Part shown: positions 47,744-60,200 of the stretch, piece after piece | Position numbering within the stretch: the first letter of the stretch is position 1 | How the letters are laid out: the number at the start of each line of letters is the position of its first letter | Source: Xiphias gladius | Lineage: Eukaryota > Chordata > Actinopteri > Istiophoriformes > Xiphiidae | Reading direction: 5' to 3' | NCBI RefSeq assembly: GCF_016859285.1 | Contig: NW_024401814.1 | Coordinates: 1 to 64,000 of the forward strand | DNA length: 64,000 nt | Notes under the pieces: model-generated | Database searches by the model: none | What the model saw: only the letters and a program-made list of their open reading frames with translations | Told to the model about the DNA's origin: nothing | Translations under genes and position numbers: made by a program

Positions 47744-49189
47744 CTGGAAATAGATAAGTGATGGGTGGATAAAGAGCTAATGGATCAAATACTCACACTG
47801 ATTGAATATAGCATTGTTTCACTTGAGTGAATTACAAAGAATTGTAATATGCTGTTTGATATGCACATAATTGTAGTATTTAGTATGTACAGTCTAAAAA
47901 AGGAGCCACTAACAGGCCCCAGGATGGCTTCTCCTTTCCACTTTTTTTAAAAACAGAGTTTGCGGTTACTAATTATCAATAGAATGTGCCCACATTACGG
48001 CAGTTAAACCTGTAAACACGTTTTTTTCTCATAGTGTACAGCCAAGCTAGCAGCTCTCTAAGACTGTTCTCTGGCACAGTGACTCTTTGAGCAAAATGCT
48101 AATTTCAGCATGCTGAAAATGACAATGCTTATGTTATAAACATTTAGCAGTTGATTTTTCCCATGTTCCCCATATCATTCCAATTTCCTAAGTACAGCTG
48201 ACCTGATGATGGCGGCACATGAAAAGTCAGAGGATCACCAAAGTTATTGTGATTCAACCTGTGGATCATGGCTGTACAGAATTTCGTGGCAATCCATCCA
48301 GTAGAAGGTGAGAAATTTTTGTCTGGACCAACGGGATGACAATCCCTCACCATGTGTTCAAAGAAACAGTTTATCTTGATGAGACTTTATCTTTAACCTA
48401 GCTAACATCATAGTAGTCTGGAACAGTTAAGCCACATTCAAAGAACAGATGGTATGTGCCTGATATGACTTTTCAAAGAGATACTGTAACTCTGATGACT
48501 GATAAAAAAGTGGGTTCTTTATCTTTCTTCTGTCTGAGTTGAAGTAGTATTGACAGTTTTGTAGTATATATCAAACCTATTAACACAATGTTACACTTTA
48601 TAGTCATTTCCCATCAGAGATCATTGGAATAGTAATGCCTGGTTTAAACTACGGTTAAAAACAGCAGTCTATTGCATGATGTAGTGTCTCACCTGTTTCC
48701 AACATTAGAGCTTAATGGAGTCCTTTGAACACTCCAATCTGTAATAACAAAAACACCAACACCAATAGATAAAACATCATGTCTAATGCTCATTCCACTG
48801 GTTTTCAGCAGTTGCTCTAAAATGCTACTCACCTGCGGATCAGAATAATCATTATTATATATATTATATATATTATAATCATTCATATGTATACATAGAA
48901 TATGGATATATTATAATATCATAATAAATGTTACTAATTTGGTTTTCATAGTTTTTACTGAATAATATATAGAGGCATGGGTGCGGAAGAGATTAAGAAG
49001 TGAAGTAGTTATGAGTTGTCTTTCTTTTGTAAGAAGCTTCATCAGAATGTCATATTTAAGGAGAGACATTAAAACAGAAACATGTCTATTTTAGAACTCT
49101 TTAAAAAGTGCAAGGATCTTACCAGCATTCATTCCTGCTGCTGCCAAAGACAGCTGAACAATAACATAAAATCCACAGGGTTTCAACAT
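45772..49189 (-). CDS. Predicted secreted protein with peptidase C80-like (toxin autoprocessing-type) cysteine protease domain
   Basis: Joined exons 49189-49123, 48738-48693 and 47743-45772 give 2085 nt, 694 residues, with all phases consistent. Residues 1-~20 are a signal peptide (hydrophobic YVIVQLSLAAAG). Residues ~172-335 resemble the C80 cysteine protease domain known from large bacterial toxins: IMEEDPAV (176-183) with KHP (193-195), the His motif LVGHGS (His229), LAGHGSEELA (240-249), and the Cys motif ISLVSCNLG (Cys272) 43 residues after the His, close to the family's spacing. Residues 336-694 are unknown to me and cysteine-rich. Four N-glycosylation sequons (Asn60, 115, 159, 475) fit secretion. 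In toxins the domain self-cleaves when bound to inositol hexakisphosphate; whether this fish protein does so is unknown. Confidence 0.85.
48030..48370. repeat. Common fish interspersed repeat in intron 2 of the C80-like gene
   Basis: Phrases aaaagtcagaggatcaccaaagttattgtgattcaacctg and atttcgtggcaatccatcc match a high-copy repeat I recognise from teleosts. It is noncoding. Confidence 0.55.
48693..48738 (-). CDS. C80-like gene exon 2 (46 nt)
   Basis: Acceptor tttttgttattacag|attggag and donor gaaacag|gtgaga. It encodes DWSVQRTPLSSNVGN in phase with both neighbours. An upstream acceptor (gatccgcag, ~48835) is an alternative but breaks phase with exon 1. Confidence 0.75.
49123..49189 (-). CDS. 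C80-like gene exon 1 (signal peptide)
   Basis: ATG at 49189-49187, 22 codons plus one base, then donor gctg|gtaaga. It encodes a typical signal peptide that ends at or near the exon boundary. It was chosen because its phase (+1) matches exon 2. Confidence 0.78.
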
Positions 49190-49449
49190 AGCTGTGAGGT
49201 TCTGTGAAGAGCAGCTGAAGTGAAGATGACCATGAATTCAGCAGGCAGAGGAGCGTCATGTCCTATCTCAACCCACATTTGGTTAGATAAGAATGAAAAT
49301 GTAAAAATAATGTTTATGCGCACTCAGTTCATTAGTTACACATTACAAAACTGCGTGCTAGTAAAATCTACATTAAACATTGAATCTACATTAAAACATG
49401 TAGATTAACATACTTATACACACACACAAACACACATATGTATAACATA

Positions 49450-50523
49450 TACAGTCACCAAGCACTTTATTAGGAACACCCGTACCTCTGCTTATTCATG
49501 AAATTATCCAAACAGCCGATCACGTGCCAGCAGTGCAATGCATAGATTCCTGCAGATACAGGTCAGGAGTTTTAGTTAATGTTCACATAAAACATCAGAA
49601 TGGGGACAAAATTTAATCTCTGTGACTTTGAACGTGGCATAATTGTTGATGCCAGAATGGTGTCAAAAACAAAAAAACATCCAGTGAGCCGCAGTTCTGT
49701 GGACAGAAACGCGTTGTTGATGAGAGAGGTCAGAGGAGAATGGCCAGACGATTGGGGCTGACAGAAAGGCTATGGTAACTCAAAAAACCACTCTTAAAAA
49801 CTCTGTTGAGTAGAAAAGCATCTCAGAATGAACAGCACGTCCAACCTTGAGGCGGATGGGCTACAACAGCAGAGGACCACGTTGGGTTTCACTCCTGTCA
49901 GTCAAGAACACAAAATCTGAAGCTGCAGTTGGCACAGGCTAACCAAAACTTATGGATCTGGATTTATGCTGGGGCACGGAAGATGGTAGGGTCAGAATTT
50001 GGCATCAACAGCATGAATCAATGGACTCAGTCTGCCTTGTGTCAACAGCCCAGGATGGTGGTAGTGGTGTAATGGTGTGGGGAAAATTTCTTGGCACACT
50101 TTGGGCCCCTTAATACCAATCAATCATGGTTTGAATGCCAGAGCCTCTCTGAGTCTTGTTGCTGACCATGTGCATCCCTTTATGGCCATAGTTTACCATC
50201 CTCTAATGGCTACTCCAGCATGATAATGCACTGTATCACAAAGTAAAAGTCATCTCAAACTGGTTTCATGAACATGACAATGAGTTCACTGGAAATCTGT
50301 GCCCCCCAGTCACCAGATCTGAATCCAGGTAGAACAGGAGATTGGCAGCATGAATGTGCAGCTGACAAATCTGTAGAAATGATGGGATTCAATCATGTCC
50401 ACATGGAAGAGAATCTCAAAGGAATCCATGCCAAAGAACTGGGGCTGTTTTGAGAGTAAAGAGAGGCCCAATCATTACTAGTATGATGTTCTTAATAAAG
50501 TGTTTGCTGAGTGATACAGTACA
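49450..50523 (+). mobile_element. Decayed Tc1-like transposon (family B)
   Basis: The left end (caagcactttattaggaacacc) pairs with the right end (gatgttcttaataaagtgtttgctgag) as imperfect inverted repeats. Between them the plus strand reads, with stops, RRMARRLGLTERLW, QLAQANQNLWI, GGGSGVMVWGKF and SPDLNPG, the ordered blocks of a Tc1-like transposase. It lies 260 bp upstream of the start of the C80-like gene, so it may have affected that promoter. Confidence 0.8.
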
Positions 50524-50699
50524 TGTGTGTTGTCCACAACAGTCACTATAGAGTCCATAGCTGTGGATTGGTTGTTGTTTTACATGTTTTCAACTGTAAA
50601 AGAAAAAAGGAGAACTTTTATGTAGCAAAAGTCAGTAAGAGCTGTCAGGAACTTCTGGAGACTACAAGTGAATACAATTTACTAATCAGTGTGAAATGA

Positions 50700-51100
50700 C
50701 AAACTGCTGCGTCTTTCATTGACATATGGCTACACATCAATATGCTGGACATGGCCATTGAGCCAATTCGCTACTGAAATGTCAGGAATCATCACTGTCT
50801 GGTGGGACTCATGGGGAAGGACTGTGTATTTATATCCAGAAAGAAAGGTGAAGGAATGCTGTGTCCAGAGAGTGTTCTCTGCTGGTGGAATTTATGGTCA
50901 TGCAGTGAGATCTGTAGAGTGGCATCAGCGATCAATAAACAGCACACCCTGACAGATTTTCATCATCGCTGGTGACTTCAATCATGCACATTTAAAGACT
51001 GTTTTACTGAAATTCCACCAACATGTCAAGTTTGCTCAAGAGGAGAACATACACTGGACCATGTTTCCATCCAAGTTGTTGCTGTTAATGAAAGAGTGCT
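50700..51100 (+). pseudogene. LINE APE endonuclease fragment
   Basis: The plus strand reads FIIAGDFNHAHLKTVLLKFHQH at 50958-51023, then after a frame change a piece equivalent to NTLDHV (51050-51065). GDFNHA..L is the catalytic Asp/Asn block of L1/RTE-type endonucleases. It is truncated. Confidence 0.7.
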
Positions 51101-51299
51101 CCCTCTTACCCTTCTGAATGGGTGCTGTTTGTATGTCTGTTCTACGTTGCACTGATGTTCATGAGGTACAGCATTTCCTGTGTGTATCTAATGCATATGT
51201 GTAGAAATGACACTGTTTGTTTCTGGTTTGATGGTGGTGGTCTGGTTTCCTTCCACAGTCTAAAGATTTGCAGATTAGGTTCACAGAGACTCTAAAACC

Positions 51300-52735
51300 A
51301 TGAAATACACTACATTCAGGGGATGCTCAAAACTATGAAGGATGTGAGACTGTGAAAGAAGTTGTTAATTTAGCTAGAGTATGTTTCGGAGGACCTGTGA
51401 GTGTCCGCTCCTCTGCTTTGTGGTGTGACAGTATCAAGCAGGAAGTCCAGGTCTGTGTGGATGAGTTCAGGGCATTAAGAATTGACAGCACAGTCAAGGG
51501 ATGACAGTTTGTTGTTCTGCATATCCACTGAGTTGATGTGTTTCATGAAATCCACCACCTAACAGGTCATGATTTTCTCTCTATCATACACTTAGCTGAA
51601 GCAGTGTTTCAGAGCTTTCCCGTTGTTGTTCCACTTCCTCCATGTGTAAAATTGCTCCTTTATGGGACACTGGTGAAGCTGTAGCATAGCCACGCTTTTG
51701 CCCATGGAAAGCAGCTCGCTCTTTGGATTGCCATCCGCGTTATTCAGGCACAGATCTAGGAGTAGTGAGCAGGTGGTCTGAGTTGAGTTGGTTTCTATTG
51801 ATTTACGTGAATAATCTAACAAAGTCACCTTGATAATGTCTGGATCAGTTTAAAATTTAATGAACACACACACACAAATCTATTTAGCAGTTGTTGCATG
51901 CACTGAAATTATCTCTAAATGCTTGTGGTCTGAAAAAGATTGAATAGTGAGTGTTTCTAGACACTTCACTGGAATACCTGCTGCCTTCATCACCTTCTGA
52001 AACCAGTTATTCATGTAACTGCCATGTTTTTCTAGTTGAGGATCTCATACGCAACCATGAAACAGATAACAGACAGCATCATACTTATCTTGTGATATAC
52101 TCATTGCTCAACATCAACCTGTGTGCCCACAGCTTCATGTTTGACGCTGGGAGGTGTACAGCCTGTTACCTCATGGCTGTTTCCAGGTCACTGCTAATCC
52201 GCTCCAATCTTCTTTTCTCCTCATTAGCCATCTTACCCACTTGTTTCCCTGTTCACCATGAAGCCTGTCTATGACTAATGATGTAGAAGTCTAATTTTAA
52301 ATGCCATAGTTTGAACCTATGTCTGGTACGGCCATTACTGCTGAATTGTAATCTGTAATGGTGTGACATGACAGGCAGGTAGACATTTTGATTAAAAGAG
52401 GAACTCTTAAGATGAAGCTGGGTGGAGAATACAGTAAACAGAGGTAGCTCTAAGAAGAGCCAAGAATGGACTGTCTCAGCGAAGGAAAATCCTGTGTGCC
52501 TTAAGTTGTTGTGCAATATACTATGGTTTGAACAATTCTGCAACAACAGCTGGTTTGTATGTGGAGGAGTCTGAGGAGATGACATAACGTGGTGGGTGCC
52601 AAACATCAGAAGATTCTTCAGGAAAATATCAAAACAGAGATCACGGAAAACATCAAGATACCCAACAGGTACATACACGATTACACACCCTAGACCAGAG
52701 TCAAATGCTTTTAACCATTTCAACCACAATTTCCC
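51300..52735 (-). pseudogene. Unidentified decayed coding-like segment
   Basis: The minus strand carries a 158-codon frame (52729-52253), then a 78-codon frame (51828-51592) reading LLDYSRKSIETNSTQTTCSL and YTWRKWNNNGKALKHCFS. Between them are shorter pieces in other frames. I do not recognise the family. An old mobile-element or viral-derived gene is possible. No introns or promoter were seen. Confidence 0.3.
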
Positions 52736-52739
52736 TCTT

Positions 52740-54550
52740 CAAAACCACTGTCCTTGATGTATGATAGTATCAGAGCTATTGTGCCAGTACTTCATTGCAG
52801 CTATTTTTAGTGAGTAAAAAAAATAAATGGAAATATTCTAGAAGTGCTGTTCAGCTGATATATTAGGACAGGTTTTTATATCTTGTAATCTTGTGGTTTG
52901 TGTCCACACAAAATGAATTTGTATAAGGACCTTTGTTGGGTCATTGGGTTTGAAGACATAAAATAAAGATAACTGCAGGTTTTTTTTTCTTTTTTTTAGT
53001 ATGCATTAATAATGTACATACAACAAGAGCAGGAGTTACCTTTAATACGCTCCTCAAAGGAGTATATTAATGTTTTTTCTACTTCCATTAAGTTGGCAGA
53101 CTTGAAAAAGACAAATTACAGTCAAAATACAAAAATGGTCAAAATCTGTGCAGCAGAGGCCGTGATATAATGACTTTTAGTCCCTAGTATTGCTCACGCT
53201 CCAGATAGACTCCATACCTACAGTATGTAATGCAGGCTTTCTGCAAAACCTGATGACATGACTATGACATCACCAGGATTATTTTCTCAGAATTGACAAA
53301 GCTCTTCCAGAGCCACAGAAGACATTTTACAATTGTTATCACAAACTGAGTAGGATTAACTATCACAGGTGGAAATCATTAATCTTGTTGCTGTTTTGAA
53401 TCACTTCCTTCAGTTCAAAGATTTGTACTCACTGACTATGTAGTTCATTCACTTTTTTTTGTAGTTAATTCACTTTTTTTGCTCACTAATTCAGTTCAGT
53501 ATGTGCTTCAGTAAGTGAACGCATCATCATCAAAGCTACTTCCTCACATTTAGTATTTTTGACAATACAATTCCATGCATTTACGAAATCTAAACGTTTG
53601 ACTAAAGGGACTTTTACTTGAGTATGATTCCACTGTGGTATAAACAGTGTTTTTATCTTCTACATGCAACTGGTCATTTAGCCTCAGTGGTTCAGTTTGC
53701 CATCATGACCTTAGTCTTAGAGTACTGGGGTCAAGGACTGAAAGATGATGGGGGGGGGGGGGCCTGCACTAATATGGCCCATTCCTGACACTTCTGAGCA
53801 ATCTGACTACAATCAGTGATTCAGCATTATAGCCAAACATGTAAACCACTCACCATAATGTTTAAGAAAGGATGTCATTCTTATAAACTATGTCAGATAT
53901 GTGCCTTTCTTCCTTTCTTTCTAAGCAGGGATATTTTCAAAAGACCAATACATATCATGACATGACATATTGTTGACATATCAACACTCCTCACGCTTCA
54001 TAGCCAGCCACACAAACAAAAATAATTACCAAGTTTCTAAGGCAGGGGATGACAACTAGTAGCTTATGGGAGAAATCTGGTCTCCAATGAGAATTATATG
54101 ACCAAGACATTAAAAAATGAACCTTTTCCGTAGCAGAGAAGTCAGAAGAATTTAAACATAACCAAACAGTTTCATTCATTGAAGGTAAAAAGTCCAGCCT
54201 TCAGCCTGTGTTTCCACTGCACTGGTAAAACTAGCTCAAAAGGTAGCCTACCCATGGCTGAACCTGATGACTTCTTTTTTTAACAGTTCCTCTTCCCATT
54301 TGTGTCATAGTTTCTACTTTTTAAGTTTTAGTAGAAATTTAAATGCCATCTTGCAGTGTTTACAAGTGTTTACAAATATGAATGTAAACATCCTTTGCCG
54401 ACCTTAGAGATATGGTTTGACACAATGATCTTAACTCAAGGTCAACTTACAAACTTTTTAAGACTTCTTAACCACATCTCACTGTCTACATCAGCGAATG
54501 ACAAACTGCAGCTTAGAGTTCTGCTCAACTCTGACAGATTAAAATTCTGG
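52740..54550. other. Intergenic DNA, no gene recognised
   Basis: AT-rich, with a poly-G run at 53750-53762 and a hAT-like patch at 53395-53525 (tagttcattcac...aattcagttcagtatg). Confidence 0.4.
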
Positions 54551-54555
54551 AAACA

Positions 54556-55455
54556 AGACTAGGTCAAAACCTAGTATATGGATGGACTGTGGATGGTCTA
54601 TGTGCAAAATTGAGGACATATTTGAAAAGTGTTGTGGAGCCGCTGTAAGCAACTACTTTCAATGGAAAGTAGCTAAAGCCTGCTGAAAAAGTCGGTTATG
54701 TCTGTAGATGATGCAATGTGCTAATTAGCATTTTCATGACATCATTGTGTCTTATTTGCATTCTACTTAGTGTCAGCCAGTTTCAGCCCTTTAGTCTGCT
54801 TGCTTCTGTCCCACACTCTGTGCTCACATATACAGTAATTTAATTAATACATCTGAATTCCCAGTAAAGCTGTTCTCATTTACATGTTTTTCTGTTTCTG
54901 TTGTCAGACAATGGAACAAGTATAAAATGGTGACTGAAACGTGGCCCATTAAGACTACTGGTTAGCCAGCGGTCACTTCCAAGCCATTTCCAAGCTGCTG
55001 CTCTGCACTGCTAAAATCCTGATTTTATAACCGCAATGTTGTCTGACAGACTCATCAGACACACAAGTCCATTGCTGTGCTCTGATTTCAGTGTGTTTAC
55101 TTGTAAAATGGTTACAAAGTTAGAAGGTCATTCATTTCCGTGCCAGCAGCTGCATGGTCCAATTGAATGAGATGCACAGAGAGGGAGAGATGTGCTTGTG
55201 GAGGGAAAGCCTGATCTTGCGTGCGCGGGGCAATACTTACGACTTTCTTCTAAGGAAAGTAGTTAAGGATTGTCTAAAAAGTTGATACATCTGTCGCTAG
55301 GGGCTTTCTTGACAAAAAGTTGCTAAAGCGGTCTGAAATGTAGCGACAAAGGCGCTAAGTTGGCAAAACTGCTTGTAAACACCCCCCTGATGATGCAGTA
55401 AAAACTGTTTGCGCCAGTTCATTTTGAAAGAGCAATGGCCAATGGGGAAACTCTA
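54556..55455 (+). repeat. Dispersed repeat family R1, copy 2
   Basis: Same orientation and order as 13316-14115, from ctaggtcaaaacctagtatatggatgg to tttgaaagagcaatggccaatgggg. It is about 100 bp longer because of internal insertions. Confidence 0.8.
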
Positions 55456-56159
55456 ACACTCGGCCGGCCAACCAATAGTGTAACTTCATCACTCAGTCAG
55501 TCAGTCAGCGACGGACAGTCGCATGTTGCGGTCCAGCCAAAAAACTAGGACGTGGACCAGATAAATATTATCATTGTCCCAACAACACTCATGGAACTCC
55601 CTGTACAACACACACTTAAGGCAGGAAACTGAGCTTTCAGACACCTATAAATCATAATTTTGCATCATCATTGACAGGCACGGTATTGCTAAACAGTAAT
55701 TTTGGAATCTATAAAATAGGAAGCATTGCATTGTAGGACTGTTAGCACATACCATAAACAATACTTTTCATTGTTGGAAATTTTAGGGCGCTATAAATGT
55801 AACATTCTAAATTTTGAGCCTCAGATTGTAAGTTTTTAGTCACCCTGCCAAGTATTTATTACCCATATCAGAATCACTTCCTTCCTACCAGGCTAATGGG
55901 AACTGAATGGTCATGTAATATGGGCACGTGCAAGAAGTGAGACACTTAGCAGATGCTGGGTGAGCAGCTCTGACGTGAGTGAATGGGCTTATTTGGATTC
56001 AGTGATACACCCAAAGGGGGCTGAACAGCTTCTGCTTGGGTCCTGAGAAAGGCTGGGATGGCACAAGCTGTAATGTGTGGGGCCCGCCTGTAGGTGGAAG
56101 CTGGAGCATGCTGGACCTTCAGATGGGAGGAGGCTTTCAGGCTTTGTTGTTGTACTAAA

Positions 56160-56300
56160 GGCGCTACTACGGTCAGCGTTTTCACCTCACCGGATCACGT
56201 TTCCCATGGAGCAATGACAGTGAGGGAGAAGGCTGCGGACCTTCTGTTCGACCGGTAAAAGAAGACGAGAGGACGCAGTGAGGGAAACAATCCGCACACA
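56160..56300 (+). promoter_or_regulatory. Possible CpG-rich first exon or promoter
   Basis: Locally high CpG (gcgctactacggtcagcg, ccggatcacg, gaccggtaaaagaagacgag), followed by a good donor (cacacat|gtaaga, 56300). It could be the noncoding first exon of a plus-strand gene whose body lies beyond this window. No downstream exon was found up to 64000. Confidence 0.3.
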
Positions 56301-57249
56301 TGTAAGATCACTTCAACCTTCTCACATTTTCTGCATCAGCTGGTGCTGTTGGTTTGTAAGATTTACAAAAAGGACGGCTTGTTTTAGTTTTACGACTTTA
56401 TGTTTCTCAAACAAGAAAAAAAAAACTTGAGAGTACAACGTGAAGCACCAGTACAGAACGTCAAAATATCCCAGCACTTCGCTTTTTACAGTCAGCACGC
56501 CGGGGCTGCTTTCACAAAGGAGCAGAGCGTTATGGCAGGATTTGGGGCTTACTGTGGAGCTGAACTTCGGCCACCACATGTTTCATCAGCGCTTACATAC
56601 TTTACAGATAACTGTTACCTGCATCTGCCCTCCCGCCGCTAACGTTACCTTAATTAATGTCTGCTGCACACAGCAGTCTGTTCTACTCAAAGTAGAGCTT
56701 CTTCATCTTATTTGAGGTTCATTGGCGGTTAGCAAACAACGAATTGGTGCATTACCGACACCTACTGGGTTGGAGTGTGGATCAGAATGTCTAGTGTTAA
56801 TATTCCAAAACAAAAACCCCAAAACTTATATCTTCTCAGTCAAATTTAGTCTGAGATACTGAAACAAGATGGATTAGACTCGTTTCTTGAGTTCTTTTGT
56901 AGAATATCTATTTAGATCTTTTATCTTTTGAGTCAGATGCCTTCGTTCTTCCTCATATCTGAACGTGTAGCATAACATGCTCTACTGTCTCTTCTTACAA
57001 ATAGTAGTCACCTCTGCCTGCATTAGATTTACCTGTTTTGGAGGGTGTACTTTTTAGTCAAATGTCTCCAAATTTAAGTCTTGACATCACTGTCTAATCT
57101 CTCCTGCACACCTCACTTCTCCCTCTTTCCTCTCTTCCTCCCTTTGCCATTGCAAACTTTCCTTCAATTGCTGCTTCATTATGCTCTGGATTTTTTTATC
57201 CTTCTGAAGCTAATAGCCAACTCAGTGTTATTATTTTTTGTGGCATCCT

Positions 57250-60200
57250 TTGCAGCCTTATCTGCTTTTTATTCCTTTGATACCAATGTGTGCTGGTACC
57301 CATAACAATATTAGTGTAAGATCCATCATCTGAATTCTGTATATTGTTTTTGGTTTTTCTATCAAAATGTCTGCTCTGCTGTCTGAGTGACTGAACTGTA
57401 AACTGAGCCTGAGTCTGAACAAATGATTGCTCTCACTGGTCTTGTATCCTCCATCAACTGCACTGCCAACAACATTACAAGCATTTCTCCTTTTTGAACT
57501 GATAGTCCCTCCCTGATCCCTTTCCGTCCTTTGATATGGCACTCAAGGACAATAAATGCTACTGCTATTTTATTAACTAAACTCTTTGATGCATCTGTGT
57601 AGCTCTGGATGTTATTGTTGTAACTATCAATGTATGCCTTTATGTTATGTGAATTAAAAAAAAAACTCCCTATCCTTGTTTTCCTTTTCTAATAATGTAA
57701 AATCTACTGTGGTGACAGGAAGTATCCATGGTATTACTGTTGGACTAAGGTTTAGTTGAGTTACTTTATGTTCTGTTGCTTTTCTTTGTCACTCTCCATA
57801 GAAAACTTTTTGGTTATCTCTTCTTCTTCTCCCAACAAGGTCGGAAAGTGTTTTGTGTTGGATGATCTTGACTGTGGCCCTGTAAATTAACCCAGTAATT
57901 CAGTTAGAGCTATATCCTTCTCATTTCTAGTGGCATTTTCTTTAAGTTTTAAATGCACCCGAGCATAATCTCTAAAATTTTGAGAGATATGCTTGCTGCT
58001 GATCCACACAACCATAATCTGATATTCATCTAAATAATCCACTGTATATGGCCTTCAAAGCAGTTCGCTCTGCCCCCAATTCGCTTCCAACCAGACTCCT
58101 CATTACCTTTAATTCTTTCTTACATTTGTCGACTACTTTCCTAATAAGCAGAGCCACTGTAACTGGGACAAAGACAATGTTCCATGTAGAGAACAATTTC
58201 TTTGTCTTATCAACTAAAAGTTTAGAGCCCCATCTATATGACCCATCTTCTACTTACATAACAGCCCCCTGCATTTCCCTTACAATGAAACTGCCCCATC
58301 ATCTGCAGAAAGTGAAAACCCCCATCCCATTCTCCATTTCCATAAATACATCATTTATCATTATGGAGAATAGAGCTTATTATGCGTCCTTGAGTTGTTC
58401 CATTTTCAACAACAAATCTTCCTGAATAGTTCTTTCCTATTCTGACTTGTATTATTCTTCCCAGTAAAAAGTCCTTAGTCTATCTATTCTGTACATTTGA
58501 CCTTTGATACCTAATTTACTAAGTCTTATTAATAATCCTTCTCTCCACATCATATCATTTGCTTTCTAAAAAAGTGAACCACTACACTTCTTCTATTACA
58601 TGTGGTTTTCTAATTTCATGTTCTAAACATAGAGCTGGGTCCATAGTATTTCTTCCTCTCCTAAAGCAACTCTGGTATTTGGATATATATCCTTTATTTT
58701 CTGTGTAATAAGTTAACCTTTCACTTTCATTTTATCCATTATTTTGCATATGTTGGATGTTAAAGAAATTGGTCAATAACTCCCTGGGTCTGTACAATCT
58801 TTCCCTGGTGTTTGTATTGGAACTACAACAGCCACCTGTCAGCTGTGTGGCAATTGCCCACCCTCCCAAACTTTATTACATAGCTCCAGTAAAATGTCCT
58901 CAGATGATTCACAGAGATGGTTTACTACTATATAACAGATCTGATCCTTGCCTGGTGTTGACATCTTGGTTTTCCTGAGAGAGTGGTTCAGTTCCGTCCT
59001 TGTAAATGCACAGATCGGGATTGATGACTGCAGTACTAGGACCTTGTTTAGGAGGCCACTGGTGTCTTCCTCGTGCTGTAGTAGCTCTTCAATCTCCACT
59101 ATCGTAGTTTCAATTCCTCTCCATTCCATCCTCTTCCTCCCCCTCTCCACTAATATTGTCTGAACTATGAATTTTATCACAACTTTTTGCCAGTATCTCT
59201 GCTTTATTCTCATCTCTCACTGCAGGTGTTAAGACTTGAAACCCATACTCTCTTTTAATAAAGTTCCTTCTCTTTATATTCTCCAAATTTAATAGTATTA
59301 TAGTATTATAGCATTATAGTATTATAGTATTATAGTATCCAAATTTAATACATTTGTTTTCCTTTCCACTGAGTTACACAATTTCCTCCAAAAGTCCTTC
59401 TTTGCATTTTTTATGATTCTCCTTACATTTGCCTGCAACCTTTTTATATTCAATAAGATTCTGAAAACCTCTTTTAAACATTTTAAAAGCTTTCTTTTGA
59501 GACTCAATTGCTTTATTACAATCCTTTGTCCACCATGGTACAATTTTCTCTCTGCGCTGACCTCCTTTCCTCTAAAGAGACTGTAGAATAGCTTAACAGA
59601 AAAATGTAAATTATCAACATCTTAATTAATATCAATTTTTTGCATTTCATGATCACTAATTTAACTAAATGTCTTCCACTCAATACAACTGAAAGATCAT
59701 TTCTGTAATCCTCCTATATCATATTCTTCTACATTCACGCCTACTTCAGTTACTATACGGTAAAAGTCACTTCCTACAGTCATTCTTCTAGCCATTTCCC
59801 ATGAGTAAACACCTGTCAATGAATCTGACGGTAGTGTAAGATCTATGGCGGATTCTGTACCTGTTCTGACATTAATACTTGTGCCACTTCCGTCATTTAG
59901 GCACACTAAATTTTGAATCTCCATTTACTGTTCAATTGCCATTCCTTTGCCGTCATTACAGTTATCCTGTAACGTACTATGGGCATTCAATTCTTATCCA
60001 TTGTCAGGGCTTTATTCGTTTTCTCTGTTTGACCTACCTCTGCTCTTGAACATTGGTAACTTTGCCAGTTTCATCACTTGCCCTTTGTCCATGTACCCTA
60101 TTTGCTATCTCTGTATAGTTTATGTTGTCAACTGCTTTCACTTTCTCAGTTTCTTCAGCCTTCTTCCTGACTTCTCAACCACCATTTGTTACCCTGTGCT

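Noticed and set aside
48739..48886. Longer version of exon 2 of the C80-like gene reaching to 48.83 kb
   Set aside because: The alternative acceptor does not keep phase with exon 1, and the extra residues break the signal peptide-mature protein junction.
45772..49189. Bacterial contamination as explanation for the C80-like gene
   Set aside because: Two spliceable introns, a fish repeat inside intron 2 and fish genes on the same DNA argue for a genuine vertebrate locus.
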